The notes under the pieces were generated by a model that had not been told where the DNA came from, ran no database searches, and saw only the letters and a program-made list of their open reading frames with translations. DNA of 64,000 bases, taken from positions 169,884-233,883 of the forward strand of contig CANTFK010000380.1 of the NCBI GenBank assembly GCA_947646735.1. The letters are read 5' to 3'. Below, piece after piece: positions 40,206 through 50,416 of this stretch (position 1 is the first letter of the stretch; every line of letters starts with the position of its first letter). Source of the DNA: Peronospora farinosa. Lineage: Eukaryota; Oomycota; Peronosporomycetes; Peronosporales; Peronosporaceae. The position numbers and the translations under genes are program-made.

Positions 40206-40967
40206 CCCAAGTACATCGGCCCGTTTCGTGTATTGCGCCGCCTAGGCAACGCATACACGATCGAGTTGCCACGCAGGATGCGTACGCATCCTACGTTTTA
40301 CGTGGGACGTCTTCGTCCGTACGTTCAGTACGCGGCTTCTTCGAACGACGAAGATAGCCATTACTCTCAAGAATCCCCTTCAGATTCTTGTTGTCACGAA
40401 CCAGATTCGATACCTGGTCGTGTAGAGATGAGATCGTCCCATGATATTGGACGATCTCCTGACGAGCTGTCGCCAGCTCGTTACTTAGAGAATGAAGCCG
40501 CCGTTCATTCTCCAATAGTGCGACAGCATTGTTTGCCCGAGACTTCTCATGGTCAAACCCAAGCTGTCGCACAATGTCCTCTAAGCGGCGACGCTTATCC
40601 CGTTCGTGATCAACATCACAACGGAGCTCACGAGTTACACGGGCAAACCCGTCTAACTCAGCAGCCAAGTCCGATGAAAGAATCGGACAGGGTTTTTCCT
40701 CCACCACCGCATCCGCTGGTGGACTCCCATGGTGGGAAGCGCTTCCTCGTGGAACGCTTACTAAAGCACCGCGAGGTGAAGGGACGTCGGACGAGTTATC
40801 TCGTCCGGTGGCGTGGCTATCCGCCTTCGGCGGATAGCTGGGAACCTCGGGCCCAACTGATGGCCGACGTTCCCGGCCTTGTCGAACAGTACGACAAGGG
40901 GCACCCGATGGTGAAGGACCATCGGAAAACGAGCGCCCAGCGCGCTCGTAAAGGGATTGCAAAGTAG
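40206..40967 (+). pseudogene. pol: Integrase C-terminus, linker and chromodomain, gypsy family C
   Basis: The frame opens in the GPF module (KYIGPFRVLRRLGNAYTIELP, then THPTFYVGRLRPYVQ), passes through a His/Ser/Pro-rich linker of about 120 residues with no fold, and ends in an intact chromodomain: FLVERLLKHREVKGR, YLVRWRGYPPSADSWEPR, VPGLVEQYDKGHP. The stop at 40965 ends pol. The antisense ORF covers everything from 40291 onward. Confidence 0.82.
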
Positions 40968-42010
40968 CAATCCCTTCACGCATTTCAGAAGAGATGCGAG
41001 CCCTCCACCAGGGCTCAGTAAGGAGGTACGCCTCCTTAGGCGCTCTTGACGAGGTGCTCAGGCACCCCGGGCATGGGTCGCCCCAAGAGAGGCATAACAG
41101 GCCTGCCTCTCTAGATAACCGGTGCAAACGATAGCATGCACCGGACGTACTTCGTTTCTCAAACTTATTGCGGCTAGCATAAAGTCTTTGAAACCAAGCC
41201 TCTTTCCCAACGTTTAAAACGTTGGTGATAAACGCGTTCCAAGATTGGAGGAACGCGTCAGCCTCACGCTTCTTGTGTGGGCCATACCATCGATGTTCAA
41301 GGAACACATCGATGTAATAATCGTTCTCAGTGCGAAAGTTCTTCGCACTGGCGTCAAGGCCATGAAGCTTTGACGCATCAAACAACGGTATGGGGAACCG
41401 TTCGTTGGTCTTTCCAGACCAACGATCAAGCAGATGCTTAGGTAGCATCCATGGCTTGCGATCAGGAGCAAGACGCAATACGTTGCGGTCTAAAGCCTCC
41501 TGCGTGGTGTCAACAGAAGTACCGACACCACGAGCATTAGTGTCAACAGAAGTACCGACACTATGAGCATTGATGTCAGTAGAAGCACTGACATCACCCT
41601 TACGGTCCCCACCCGAGTCACTATCCTTCGACTCGTTTGGCGAGTCGTCTGATTCATCAGACGACCCGAACATTTCACGGTACATTGATTCACTCAATGT
41701 ACCACGATCCCTCTTCGTAACATTCGACGACGAGGTATCACCCCGGGGAGAGCCCGGGAGTGGAACAGGTGACTTTGAGCCGGATGCGTCATCCGACTCA
41801 CCAGAGTAGTCAACGACTAACTCTGGGTCAACATCTTCACGTGGCGAAGCGCTACGTGAACCTGCAACAGGCGTTGCAGGCTGATGTTGACATCCAGCAG
41901 ACACATTATGTGTCTGCTGGCTGAGGCTGTGAAGCCTCAGTAGCGGCTGCACACAGGCGTGCAGCCGAGCTCTTAGCTGCCTTAGCAGCGACGCGCATTG
42001 ACTTTGTCAT
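40291..42010 (-). CDS. Antisense accessory ORF of gypsy family C (most complete copy)
   Basis: One frame is open for 553 residues from 41952 to 40291, and the probable ATG at 42010 (MTKSMRVAAKAAKSS) is joined to it by a one-base insertion in ACATAATG near 41910. Regions in order are: basic Ala/Lys start; acidic Ser-rich part with DVDPELVVDYSGESDD and SSDESDDSPNES; a folded-looking middle (FPIPLFDASKLHGLDASAK, YYIDVFLEHRWYGPHKKRE, LQSWNAFITNVLNVGKEAW, SWGDPCPGCL); a Pro/Ser linker; and a C-terminal coiled coil of about 110 residues (ARVTRELRCDVDHERDKRRR to SSLHDQVSNLVRDNKNLKG). A 553-codon frame opposite a gene is unlikely by chance. It may be a regulatory or structural protein expressed from the 3' LTR side; the function is unknown. 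Confidence 0.65.
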
Positions 42011-42015
42011 AGCGT

Positions 42016-42033
42016 AAAATTGTTGAATGAAAG
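42016..42033 (-). promoter_or_regulatory. Oomycete Inr/FPR match before the family C antisense ORF
   Basis: The minus strand reads TTTCATTCAACAATTTT, 13 of 16 positions matching GCTCATTYYNCAWTTT. It lies just 6 bases before the ATG at 42010 and outside the LTR. The related copy has the weaker TTTATTCCAATAATTTT at 25523-25539. Confidence 0.5.
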
Positions 42034-42107
42034 AAAATTCAACAAGTGCTCCTTTCCCATAGTCACTAAACAGTCACTAATGTGACTGTTGGTTGAGGGG
42101 GGGGTGA

Positions 42108-42565
42108 TGTAACGGGGTGAGCCCGTTACATAATATTGACACTTATATGAAGTGTCAATAAAAATATTATTATAACTAATAATATTTGACAATATTACCT
42201 TTTCTTATAATATTGTTCCTAGATCTCCTTGAAGTTGGAGATGCCCTCTCATTGGTTGATATGGGCCATCATATCAACCAACGCGCTGACCAATGACCGA
42301 TGGACGCGCGCAATGAGTGGAGGGCAAGTTGTCAACATACATAGTTGTAGTTTAATATAGTTAACATAGGTTATAACAGATTAGTTTTATTAGATAATTA
42401 ACTATATTAAATACAGTTTTCTTTTCCCTCTCAACTAAGCGTTTGTTTAGTTGATAAGCTTTCCTCTGCTCACGTGTACGTGAGGTTCTGAGGCACCTGC
42501 TTTCACTGTAATCAGTGAAAGTAGACTATACTGTAATCAGTATAGTCGGAGGGTGCACCATTACA
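42108..42565 (+). repeat. 3' LTR of gypsy family C
   Basis: Starts TGTAACGGGGTGAGCCCGTTACA and ends GCACCATTACA. It is preceded by a clear polypurine tract (GAGGGGGGGGTGA, 42095-42107). It aligns with 25595-26043. Confidence 0.85.
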
Positions 42566-42581
42566 AGGTAGGGCAGGCTCG

Positions 42582-43139
42582 GTGCTAGTACGTGTAGGGG
42601 GCAGCTCGTCGCTCCATGAAATTATCTGGATGGCGAGTGTGCCATATCGAAATTCGGTGACTTACAATGTAGCGGAGTATCACGGACTCCTGAATGGATT
42701 ACGCTATATGCAGCGTAACCATATACGACATATTCATATAGTCGGCGACAGTCTACTCATTCTCACCCAACTCAGGCACAGAAGAGTGCCGAAAACGCGA
42801 CATTTACAGGGGATGTACATGCAATGCCAAATGCAAGCTGATCGAATAGGGGTCATTTCGTGGACCCACCACATACGGCAATACAATTGTATGGCCGACA
42901 GACTCGCGCATCAAGCTATGAACGCGGGCAAGAGTATACAACTCTACCAGAATGATATCAAGGTAGCAGGCGTACCATGGTCGGAAGTGGCTACTCACCT
43001 ACAGGGTGATGTGGACCACTGGGTCGGTTACGAACTGGATAGGTGCAGCGTAGGCAGCCAGCACAACAACGAGGGCCCGCCTGAAGGCGGGCATTTGCCG
43101 GCGCCCATAAGGCAGCCGGCACACCTACTAGCGACATAG
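42582..43139 (+). pseudogene. RNase H domain of a retroelement or captured RNase H
   Basis: The 185-residue frame carries VAEYHGLLNGLRYMQ (the E block), HIHIVGDSLLILTQL (the D block), then YNCMADRLAHQAMNAG (the last D block), which is the RNase HI core without its first aspartate strand. The N-terminal strand has RVGGSSSLHEIIWM in place of the usual D-G-x-x-x-x-N-x-G. The rest ends in a Pro/His-rich tail. It lies directly behind a gypsy LTR and resembles the remnant at 7050-7375. RNase H would cleave RNA in RNA-DNA hybrids; here it is truncated. Confidence 0.6.
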
Positions 43140-43713
43140 AAGCACTGGTAAGAGGGCTTTCTCGGCCACTAGTCACGACTAAAAGGCTGTATTGACCCTT
43201 ATATATAAAAAAATAGGGCCTTTCTTAGGCAATCGCTCCTATGCTACTACCAAACTCTTTTTCAACTTACTTTCTTTGTATCTAAAGTATGTGCGGTTTC
43301 CAACATGGTAATTATTCGTTTTCATCATAGTCTTTCAATAACAAGGTAACTTCAGAGATCGTAGCATAGTCGGATATAGTTTGAATACATGAGATTCATT
43401 ATTATTTTTGTCAGAATTGCAATGCGATGGTGTTCAATTACGACTGACAACTAGAGTTCAGAGCTTACCTAATGTGTGGCTGTGTATGCTGCGCAATCTA
43501 GCAGGTTTTACTCAAGCCTATTTTCTGGTCTCTAAATTTCTATTTTTAACTAACCTTGGCCAATAGAAGTTCTCACCAGGTGCATATTTCGCATGACCAG
43601 TGCTTAGTGGTTGTAAGCATAGTAGAAACGTATGAAAATCACCAAAAATATCTAAACTACACTTATGTATCCAATCCGACATTTTGACAAAACCACCAAG
43701 TCAGTGTGACCGT
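43140..43713. other. Intergenic region
   Basis: AT-rich, 574 bases, no gene or repeat recognised. Confidence 0.6.
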
Positions 43714-44400
43714 CTATTCTAGAGGACTGTAGATAATCCGTTGAAGTCCGCCGCGTTGCTCAGACACCTGAATGACCATATTGAGATCTAAAATATCTCC
43801 GTCTTCATCCTTGAACGACGCAATCAACAAACCACAGTTGGTTAGTTGACTTGGCTGAAGGCCGGAAATATTGACTTGCGGAGTCTACATATCGTTTTGT
43901 AAATGTTAGAGTTAACAAGTTGACAAGAAAACATAAATGTTGCACTATCAACCGAAAACTGGAACCGATTGTCGCCTCGAGCATAGTCAGTGGCCTTTAC
44001 TTGACCCAGTTGTGTGCACACAAATAGAACAAACGAGTTTTTGGTTAAGGGTCAACTGGTTGTTCGTGATTGAAAGACAACGCAAATATATTGAGTGGCA
44101 TGGAAAGGATATTGATTATATGACGCTTCATGACGGAGTCCACCAGATACTTTTCATGGCGTAAACATAAAAAAGTCAAGATGCGAGTATAATATATTAG
44201 CGCATACGTTGTTTACACCCCACCTCGATATTCCACACACCGTTGGCGATAGGCGCTTCTAAATGAAAATTCACTTCCAGGTTAAGCTCGGCTGCGAGAG
44301 CCGCCGGGTTTGGTGAGACTTTCACAGCCGTGATGCTCACTGCCTGTCGGGAACGTAACATGCCCTTGGCCTCTTGCTGCTTGCTCTCACCCATAGCCAT
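43714..44400 (-). CDS. Conserved-looking spliced gene of unknown function
   Basis: On the minus strand exon 1 runs from the ATG at 44400 to about 44228 (MAMGESKQQEAKG... to NGVWNIE), with a GTGGGG donor. A following exon starts at TATCTGGTGGAC (about 44139; YLVDSVMKRHII). A further segment reads LGQVKATDYARGDNRFQFSVDS (about 44010-43945). The last exon begins near 43870 with NISGLQPSQLTNCGLL and ends IIYSPLE at the TAG at 43714. The inner splice sites are not all resolved. The predicted product (about 150 residues) looks like a single beta-sandwich domain. I do not recognise the family. Confidence 0.55.
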
Positions 44401-45229
44401 GGATGACGAGATAATTGGTGGTGGTTTGGCGACGGATTTATTTTAATGTGTGTGTGGTAATTATTGTATACAGTACTTGATGTATAGTGGAGACATAAAA
44501 ATACAGTAAGAAAAATTATGATTAGCAGACATAAATAGAAAATAAGCGCTTTGGTAAATACGTGTTTGCCGGAATGTTTCGACATATAAAACCAATCATC
44601 GTTTAATAATAATCATAAGGCCTAAAGACCTGTTTCAATTCCTCGCTCAGAGTAGTTTGTTACTGTCACATTATTTCTTCAGCTCAGCACGTACTGAAAA
44701 CAAACAAGTTTAATCGACTTGTTAACCAGCACTGAATGTTGTTTTATGCAGGAATCCGCGGCGCGACTTGCGCCACGCACTGCGATGCCGGCAAGAAACC
44801 AAACAAGCCGTTACTAACGATAGAAGTGCATTGTGAGTAATGAGCATTGAGCATACTTGTCTCTACTGATGACTGAATAGTGCGACCGTTCGAGGTGTGA
44901 CGACATCTTCACCACAAACGGCTGTCGGAAACGCTCGAAGTACTGTATTCTTACCGACTTTTTGCTATCCAGAGGTTGCCAAAAACTTGCCTTTATCCGA
45001 TTCAAAATCTGCGAGTAGCAGCAGAACGAGTCATTATTATGAGAGATACGAACATTCGAGTAGAAACGCAAAACCTTGCAAAACGGGTTCGGAATGATGT
45101 CCCGCAATACAAAGCTATGACCTTCAGCCTAAATCCAGCATTGTCCGTACACATTCAACTACAAGAGGCACCCGATCGATTAGTTAGCAAGTTGTAGTCT
45201 AACACACAAGACAACGTTTCAACTCATCT
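44401..45229. other. Intergenic region between divergent genes
   Basis: About 830 bases with short frames on both strands (up to 97 codons), none recognisable. It contains the upstream regions of the conserved gene on the left and the PH/phosphatase gene on the right. Confidence 0.5.
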
Positions 45230-46591
45230 ATGCCCGTGTATGCTGGCTTCACTGCTGCCAACGCGTCCTACAGGGCTAACCCGCTGCCATTAAAGAATCC
45301 CAAGTCCGTGCGCTTTGCCAACCCCAACGAGCTAGAGACGTGCAGCCTACAGCTGGCCTCGCATTACCCGACACCGTCCTTGGCACGCCCAATTCCACAA
45401 AATGGGTCCACTATACGACGCTACACAATCGACGAGATGGAGTTACACTTCAGTGAGGACCGTCCCCAGTGTCCTCTGAGCTGTAAGGATTATGCGGTAC
45501 GGAAAGCTGCCAGCCGCGATAACATTGTGCTCTGCGGCTTCCTCGAAACCCGTCGCGTAAAAATGGGTATTACCTATTGGACAAACTCTTGGGCCGAGCT
45601 GTATCATGGGATCTTGGTCCTTCGTAAATTCAAAGCTACAATTCAGGGCAGAAAGTCGTTAGTCCCAGTGGTGAAGTGCAAATTGGACTTCCTCGATTTT
45701 AAGAACAAAATCATGCGGATAGAATTTCTATATCAAGGCAAACGCGACTCGACAATTTTTCGCTTCCAGACTGAACAGGACATGTTCCTCTGGTGGTGGT
45801 CCATTCAAATGGCTGCTCGAGTACAAATTGATCCTCAGCCGCTCCACAAGTGCATAAGTCGGTCGACGTTGTCACCATTTCAGATCAAAGAGAGGACGTA
45901 CCATGTGGGTAATGTTCATTTCCCAAGATTTAATCAACCATTGCTAAATCCTCTTACAAAGACGCTGCAAGTTCCTAGAGGGGTGACGCACCTCATTTTT
46001 ATTCGTCATGGAGAGACCGAGAACATCAATTTCCGAGTCTGTGACCGAGACAAGAGATTGACGAAGCGAGGAGAGGAACAGGCCAAGATCACGGCGAAAC
46101 ATCTCAATAAAATGCTTAAAACGAGAGAAAATGGCAAACCAGTTGTCAATTTGGTGTATGGAGGATTGCGGCGGACTGTAGAGACGGCGGTAGTGTTCGC
46201 CAATGTGATGCCGTGGATTGTCAACAAGTACGAATGCTGCTTCTTGGAAGAAGGAGCCCCCAAGAATGTAGACGTCTACAACCGCTACGACTACCGAGAG
46301 TCGATGCACAAGATGGCCTTCCAGAATATCTGTCGATGGGATGGAGATGACAATCTGGTGCGTGGATCGAAGGGCGAACCAGAGAACTTCAAGGTTGTCA
46401 TTGCACACACGAGTTTTATTCAGTACTGTATGGCTCAGTGCTACGATGTTCATAAGGATATCATACAGCTGGGTGCCCCTATCAGTCACTGCAGCATTAC
46501 ACGGATCGACATAAGGGCCAATGATGATATGGTTGGCATGTTCTCCAACCGAGTTTCACACATGCCGCTGACTCACCAGACTAGTGAGTAA
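45230..46591 (+). CDS. PH-domain histidine phosphatase (phosphoglycerate-mutase-like) fusion protein
   Basis: The intact 453-residue frame has a disordered start, then a pleckstrin-homology domain at about 100-205 (IVLCGFLETRRVKMGITYW, ELYHGILVLRKFKA, IFRFQTEQDMFLWWWSIQMAAR, with the C-terminal helix Trp). A histidine-phosphatase domain follows at about 245-440: the catalytic THLIFIRHGETEN motif, a second arginine in YGGLRRTVETA, and the second histidine in VVIAHTSFIQYC. The family hydrolyses phosphate esters or phosphoproteins through a phosphohistidine. The PH domain suggests recruitment to membrane phosphoinositides. The substrate is unknown. There are no introns, and the ATG is the first in frame. 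Confidence 0.85.
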   Translation: MPVYAGFTAANASYRANPLPLKNPKSVRFANPNELETCSLQLASHYPTPSLARPIPQNGSTIRRYTIDEMELHFSEDRPQCPLSCKDYAVRKAASRDNIVLCGFLETRRVKMGITYWTNSWAELYHGILVLRKFKATIQGRKSLVPVVKCKLDFLDFKNKIMRIEFLYQGKRDSTIFRFQTEQDMFLWWWSIQMAARVQIDPQPLHKCISRSTLSPFQIKERTYHVGNVHFPRFNQPLLNPLTKTLQVPRGVTHLIFIRHGETENINFRVCDRDKRLTKRGEEQAKITAKHLNKMLKTRENGKPVVNLVYGGLRRTVETAVVFANVMPWIVNKYECCFLEEGAPKNVDVYNRYDYRESMHKMAFQNICRWDGDDNLVRGSKGEPENFKVVIAHTSFIQYCMAQCYDVHKDIIQLGAPISHCSITRIDIRANDDMVGMFSNRVSHMPLTHQTSE

Positions 46592-47957
46592 AAAGATAGT
46601 AGGAGTGAGTTATTTGAAATGCAAAGAATGGTCAGGCACTTGTCATAAACGATATGTCGTCCAAATGATAAGCCGCACATACTACGTATTAAACGTTAAC
46701 TTATTGCAAGTCTAAGATATCTGACGTCACGCTTGACTGTCCTCATATATGAACACACAGGTAGAGTATTCAGTAAAGCTTTTCACTTTTTAGACTCTGA
46801 GGACCAATGCGTTATTAGACTATAACGTTTACTACTTAAGACAGGTATAAAATAGTTGCTTGTCTTTGCTCAGGAACCGAGCTATTCAGTTATATTATAG
46901 AGACTATTATGTTACGGAGAATTGATCTAGATCAAATTGACAAAATGTCTAAAAATTATCTTTTAACAGCCGTACCTGTCTAGCTAAAAGCGTCTGCAGA
47001 TACGTTCGTCAACATCGTTCGGCGATTCGAAAAGGAGGCGAGTGAAAGTACTGACTAATTTGTCGGTGTAGCTAAGCATTTACCACGATACAGCTTTTTG
47101 CTTCAAGACTGAGGCGTGAGCTTATTTGCCGAATTTGAGCTGGTATCATCGAGACTCAGCGACAACTAGAATACAGTTTGCAGAAGGTAATTTTAACGGT
47201 ATGTACGGCTAGACGAGCGGCAAAGCGTACACTTCATAAAGTTGTGTCTCATTTTTACAAGGTCTGCAGCTGACAACCCAGGCAGGGAGAGGGTAGACTG
47301 CTGCATTGATGTACGCGCTCTTATAATTTTCATTGGCATTCTGGCAATTAATGCTGTCCACACTTCCGTATGATGCCACCTCCACCAGATGCGGTTGTAA
47401 GGAAGTACTATGAAAGAAATGCTACGAACGGACACTGCACGTCGATAACGAGTATATAAATTCAACATCAGTAGTATAGTAAAAGCTAATTCGAGGTTGT
47501 AAAAGAACAGTGTTTGTACATCGACGGTCATTGAAAACCACACACGAATTTGGTTGTACGAGGTCTGGAGTCTCATACAACTCGCAGATATGTTTGCTTT
47601 CAGCTGCCACCACATTCCAAACATTGCTATTCTAGAGATTCGTGTACATTTCATCAAAGAGATCGTTCGGCAAGAGCGAGTTTTTGGCCGTACACTTGGT
47701 GTGCGTGTACGCACTGTAGAATCCTTGTAAGTTTGCGCCTTGCCGCCTTGGACATATAAGGGTGGTGCATACGAGAGACAACGTGTTGGACTTACTAACA
47801 AAGGATAGTGACCTTCAGGTTCGCTCATCCACTTCGCATCTTAAGCGTTCTTTTCATTTTCAATCGGCGGCAACAACCATCCACTTAATATTTAATTTTC
47901 TCGCATATATTTGCTTCCTTCCATAAACTTAAAGTGGTGGTGGGAATTTACCGTTAT
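46592..47957. other. Intergenic region; 211-codon minus frame of doubtful status
   Basis: The minus frame 47828-47193 has no motif, biased composition and an overlapping plus frame at 47550-47759, so I do not call it a gene. No repeat is recognised before the LTR at 47958. Confidence 0.4.
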
Positions 47958-48592
47958 TGTAACGAGGTTACACGACGGTTGTAACATTATACCGAAAGTA
48001 CATTACAGATGGATTTATTATATTGCATACAGTATTATGCATTCTTAACTATCGCTCTTTCTAAAAGGTGTGTTATAGATGAGTGATATTTTAAGGTATC
48101 AGCTATGCCTCATACTATCGGTATCAGTTTCATGATTGATACAGTAGTACTAAGTACAACATACACTGATAATTGGATGATTCCATATCCAAATAACAGA
48201 CGATGGCATACTATAATTTCTTTAATAGTAATCAATCTAGTGTAGGGTATTTAGAGTAGGATTAATCATAAAATCATAATGCATAGATAAATTAGCTCTC
48301 ATTTCGGTATTGGCTTGTTTCTCTTGTGCACTTCATGCGTTGGTTCATTTAACCTTTAAAGCTTCTATCTTGTTCTTGCACTCTGTGCGTTGGTTCTATG
48401 AACCTTAAGCTTATTGCTTGACTGACTAAAAGTCTCTTCCCTCGTTCCTTACAACAGGGTGACTTCTTGGTCGCTTAATCAGTTCCTTAGCACTAAGTGG
48501 CTTTTGATCGTAAGTTTATTTAGCCTCTAGAACTAAAGGCTTTCAGCCATTAAAGTCTTTCTCTGACTTTAAAGCTGTGTAGCTCCGCTACA
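47958..48592 (+). repeat. 5' LTR of element E
   Basis: Starts TGTAACGAGG and ends CCGCTACA. GGTAGCACTTG follows directly, a degenerate form of the primer-binding site seen at 24391. Gag starts 50 bases on. Confidence 0.65.
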
Positions 48593-48641
48593 GGTAGCAC
48601 TTGTAGTCAATCTACCCCTGAGTCTGTAAGACAGACCCTCT

Positions 48642-49310
48642 GTGAGGATGGAGAATTATAACCACCTCTCTGAGGCGCAACGACTCGAGCTAGATAAATT
48701 CTCTGCGATCGTTGGGCTCGATCAAATCGAGGTTCTTTTGGCCCAAGGCCCGGAGGTCCTCAATACTCGCCTTGAAACCTTCATGCGTTATGAGGAAACG
48801 CTACTAGGGCAGGCCCACGACCAGGCAGCGTCAGCTGCGCCAACGCAATACATCCCAGTGCCTGTGCCCGATCCAGAGACAAAGACTCTCTTTCTTGTTT
48901 TAAAATCTAAAACCTTTGAAGGGAAGGAGGGAGAAAATCTTCTCCTCTGGATTCGAGAAGTTGAAATGGCAATGGATGCCGCCATGCTTGTGTCAGCTAA
49001 GCAACGAGTTGGCCTGGCCATTTCTAAGCTCGTCGGAAGAGCTAGAGAGTGGGCTCTAACGAGCGATGTCCCTGTAAACGCTGCATTCCCCATATGGGAA
49101 ATGCTAAAAAGCAATTAACTTGCGTGTTTGCACCGCCTAATCAGGCTTATCGTGTGCGCTCACGCTTACTAGCTACCCGACAGGGCAAGAAAGAACTGTC
49201 GGACTATGTCCAAGAGTTGAGAGCTTCCATTGCTGCATAGCAGCAGGACCCTCTGGTAGGGAAAGTCCGAGTAACCATTTTCGTGGAAGGACTCAAATCG
49301 GCAGAGCCGT
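48642..49310 (+). pseudogene. gag: Gag of element E
   Basis: The main frame (158 residues) has a helical start ([21 protein letters not shown]) and the capsid-like part [24 protein letters not shown] to [10 protein letters not shown], then PIWEMLK and a premature stop. The conserved continuation (FAPPNQAYRVRSRLLATRQGKKELSDYVQELR) is in another frame up to 49240 and ends in a further TAG. The pattern W....F......F.pP......RS.L...RQG..S...Y.QE.R is typical of Ty3/gypsy gag. No zinc knuckle is found. Confidence 0.82.
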
Positions 49311-49499
49311 AACCCTGCTCCTAGCCAAAAGGCTAGCACGGCAGGGGAAAACGTCAACTCCCAGTAGGCGCGGGGCGCCCTACTGGGAAAGAACTAAGTT
49401 CTGTTGAGCCTCTAGGAGGTAGAGGTAAACAGGCTTAGCCCCAGATGGTTCTGTGGAAGCTTACATGAAACAGATATCTAAGCCAGGCTTGTTGTTTGT

Positions 49500-49918
49500 G
49501 TCGGCGACCGTTAAAGGCTTCAAAAAGCCATGGTCAATTTAACTGACTTAGAGGCGTCGGGTAATTATGTCCGAAGTTGTTCCCTTGAAGGGAGTCAGCT
49601 GTATCCTGAGGCGTTAGATGCGCAAGATGGATACAGTACAACCTTTTTACGCGACAGTTGTACGTGTTACCGTTCCTAAAGTTCCGTTAAACTTAGGTGT
49701 GAAGTTCTTAGACTTCAAAGCGTTGAGCGTTGTCTTGTCCTAGATTTGGACCCGAGATATGATCTCATTCTTGGTATGGCCTGGATGGAACGCCATGAGC
49801 CATGGATCGATTGGAGATCCAAAACCTTAGGCGCCACGCGCGATGTACCTAGAAAAGCTTTGGTGAGTCATGAACCCACCTTCGCTAGGAAACAGAAGCG
49901 CTATTAGTGCGAGCCAAT
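49500..49918 (+). pseudogene. Aspartic protease of element E, atypical active site
   Basis: Frames read VNLTDLEASGNYVRSCSL (about 49528) and LDLDPRYDLILGMAWMERHEPWIDW (about 49745). In the inverted copy at 56.3 kb the first block is TDLGASGNYVRRCSL, so the ancestral active-site triplet seems to be D-L-G instead of D-S/T-G. The second block is the standard C-terminal protease motif. Frameshifts separate the two. Confidence 0.7.
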
Positions 49919-49927
49919 AAATGAGTA

Positions 49928-50416
49928 ATGTATATTGGAGTGTCTGAGGTGATAAAGTCCAACGTCAACAACAATAGTGTCGAGCATAGCTCAGTGACAC
50001 TTAGTGAAACGGTACGTACTCCTTTGAGTGAAACTCATAGTAATATTGAGACACTGGTTGTCGGTAACGAAATCTGCTCTTTTATAGAGCAAGTTAAGGT
50101 CGTAGACCTTGTTATTGATGTCACGTATGACGATGGCTCACTGAATCTCGGTAATGACATCGGCTCACGTATAGAGCAAGTTAAGTTCGATGACTTTATT
50201 AGTGATAGTGGATATAATAGCGATCTACTGGATGTTGGTAATGACATCAGCTCTCGTATTGAGCAAGTTAAGGTCAATGACTTGGTTAGTGATGTCACCT
50301 GCGATAGTGACTCAATGGATGTCTTTAATGACATCGACTCTCGCATAGGGAAGAATTTATCGACTTTGGGAATGATGATATTCCAAGTACTTCAAAAGGT
50401 ACGGTCTCGTCAATGA
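49928..50416 (+). CDS. Protease-RT linker of element E with 29-residue tandem repeats
   Basis: The 162-residue frame contains three and a third tandem copies of a 29-residue (87-bp) unit starting at 50063, 50150, 50237 and 50324. The unit pattern is GNDI-x-SRIEQVK-x-x-DL-x-SD-x-x-x-DS-x-x-(L/M)-(D/N)-(V/L). Units differ by about a third of residues but never shift frame, so the array was kept in frame for some time. The function is unknown; it replaces the degenerate linker found in the same place in element A. Confidence 0.6.
   Translation: MYIGVSEVIKSNVNNNSVEHSSVTLSETVRTPLSETHSNIETLVVGNEICSFIEQVKVVDLVIDVTYDDGSLNLGNDIGSRIEQVKFDDFISDSGYNSDLLDVGNDISSRIEQVKVNDLVSDVTCDSDSMDVFNDIDSRIGKNLSTLGMMIFQVLQKVRSRQ
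50063..50346 (+). repeat. 87-bp tandem array, 3.3 units
   Basis: Units start at 50063, 50150, 50237 and (partial) 50324. Each carries a variant of AATGACATC..TCTCG.AT.GAGCA and GTTAAG. Confidence 0.75.

Larger units (their letters stand above)
38662..42565. mobile_element. Head-to-head fusion of two gypsy 3' halves (families D and C)
   Basis: From 38662 to about 40205 a minus-strand element runs LTR, antisense ORF, chromodomain. From about 40206 to 42565 a plus-strand element of another family runs integrase C-terminus, linker, chromodomain, antisense ORF, LTR. The join is near 40205, where homology to the element at 59.1 kb stops and the LPKYIGPFRVL frame begins. Both elements lack gag, protease, RT and most of integrase. 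Confidence 0.75.

Noticed and set aside
44337..44585. 82-codon minus frame with a hydrophobic start
   Set aside because: It overlaps the start of the conserved spliced gene on the same strand in another frame and reads through AT-rich intergenic DNA.
47193..47828. 211-codon minus frame as a gene
   Set aside because: No motif, overlapping open frame on the other strand, no promoter motif, and a composition rich in Arg/Thr/Ser as in chance frames.
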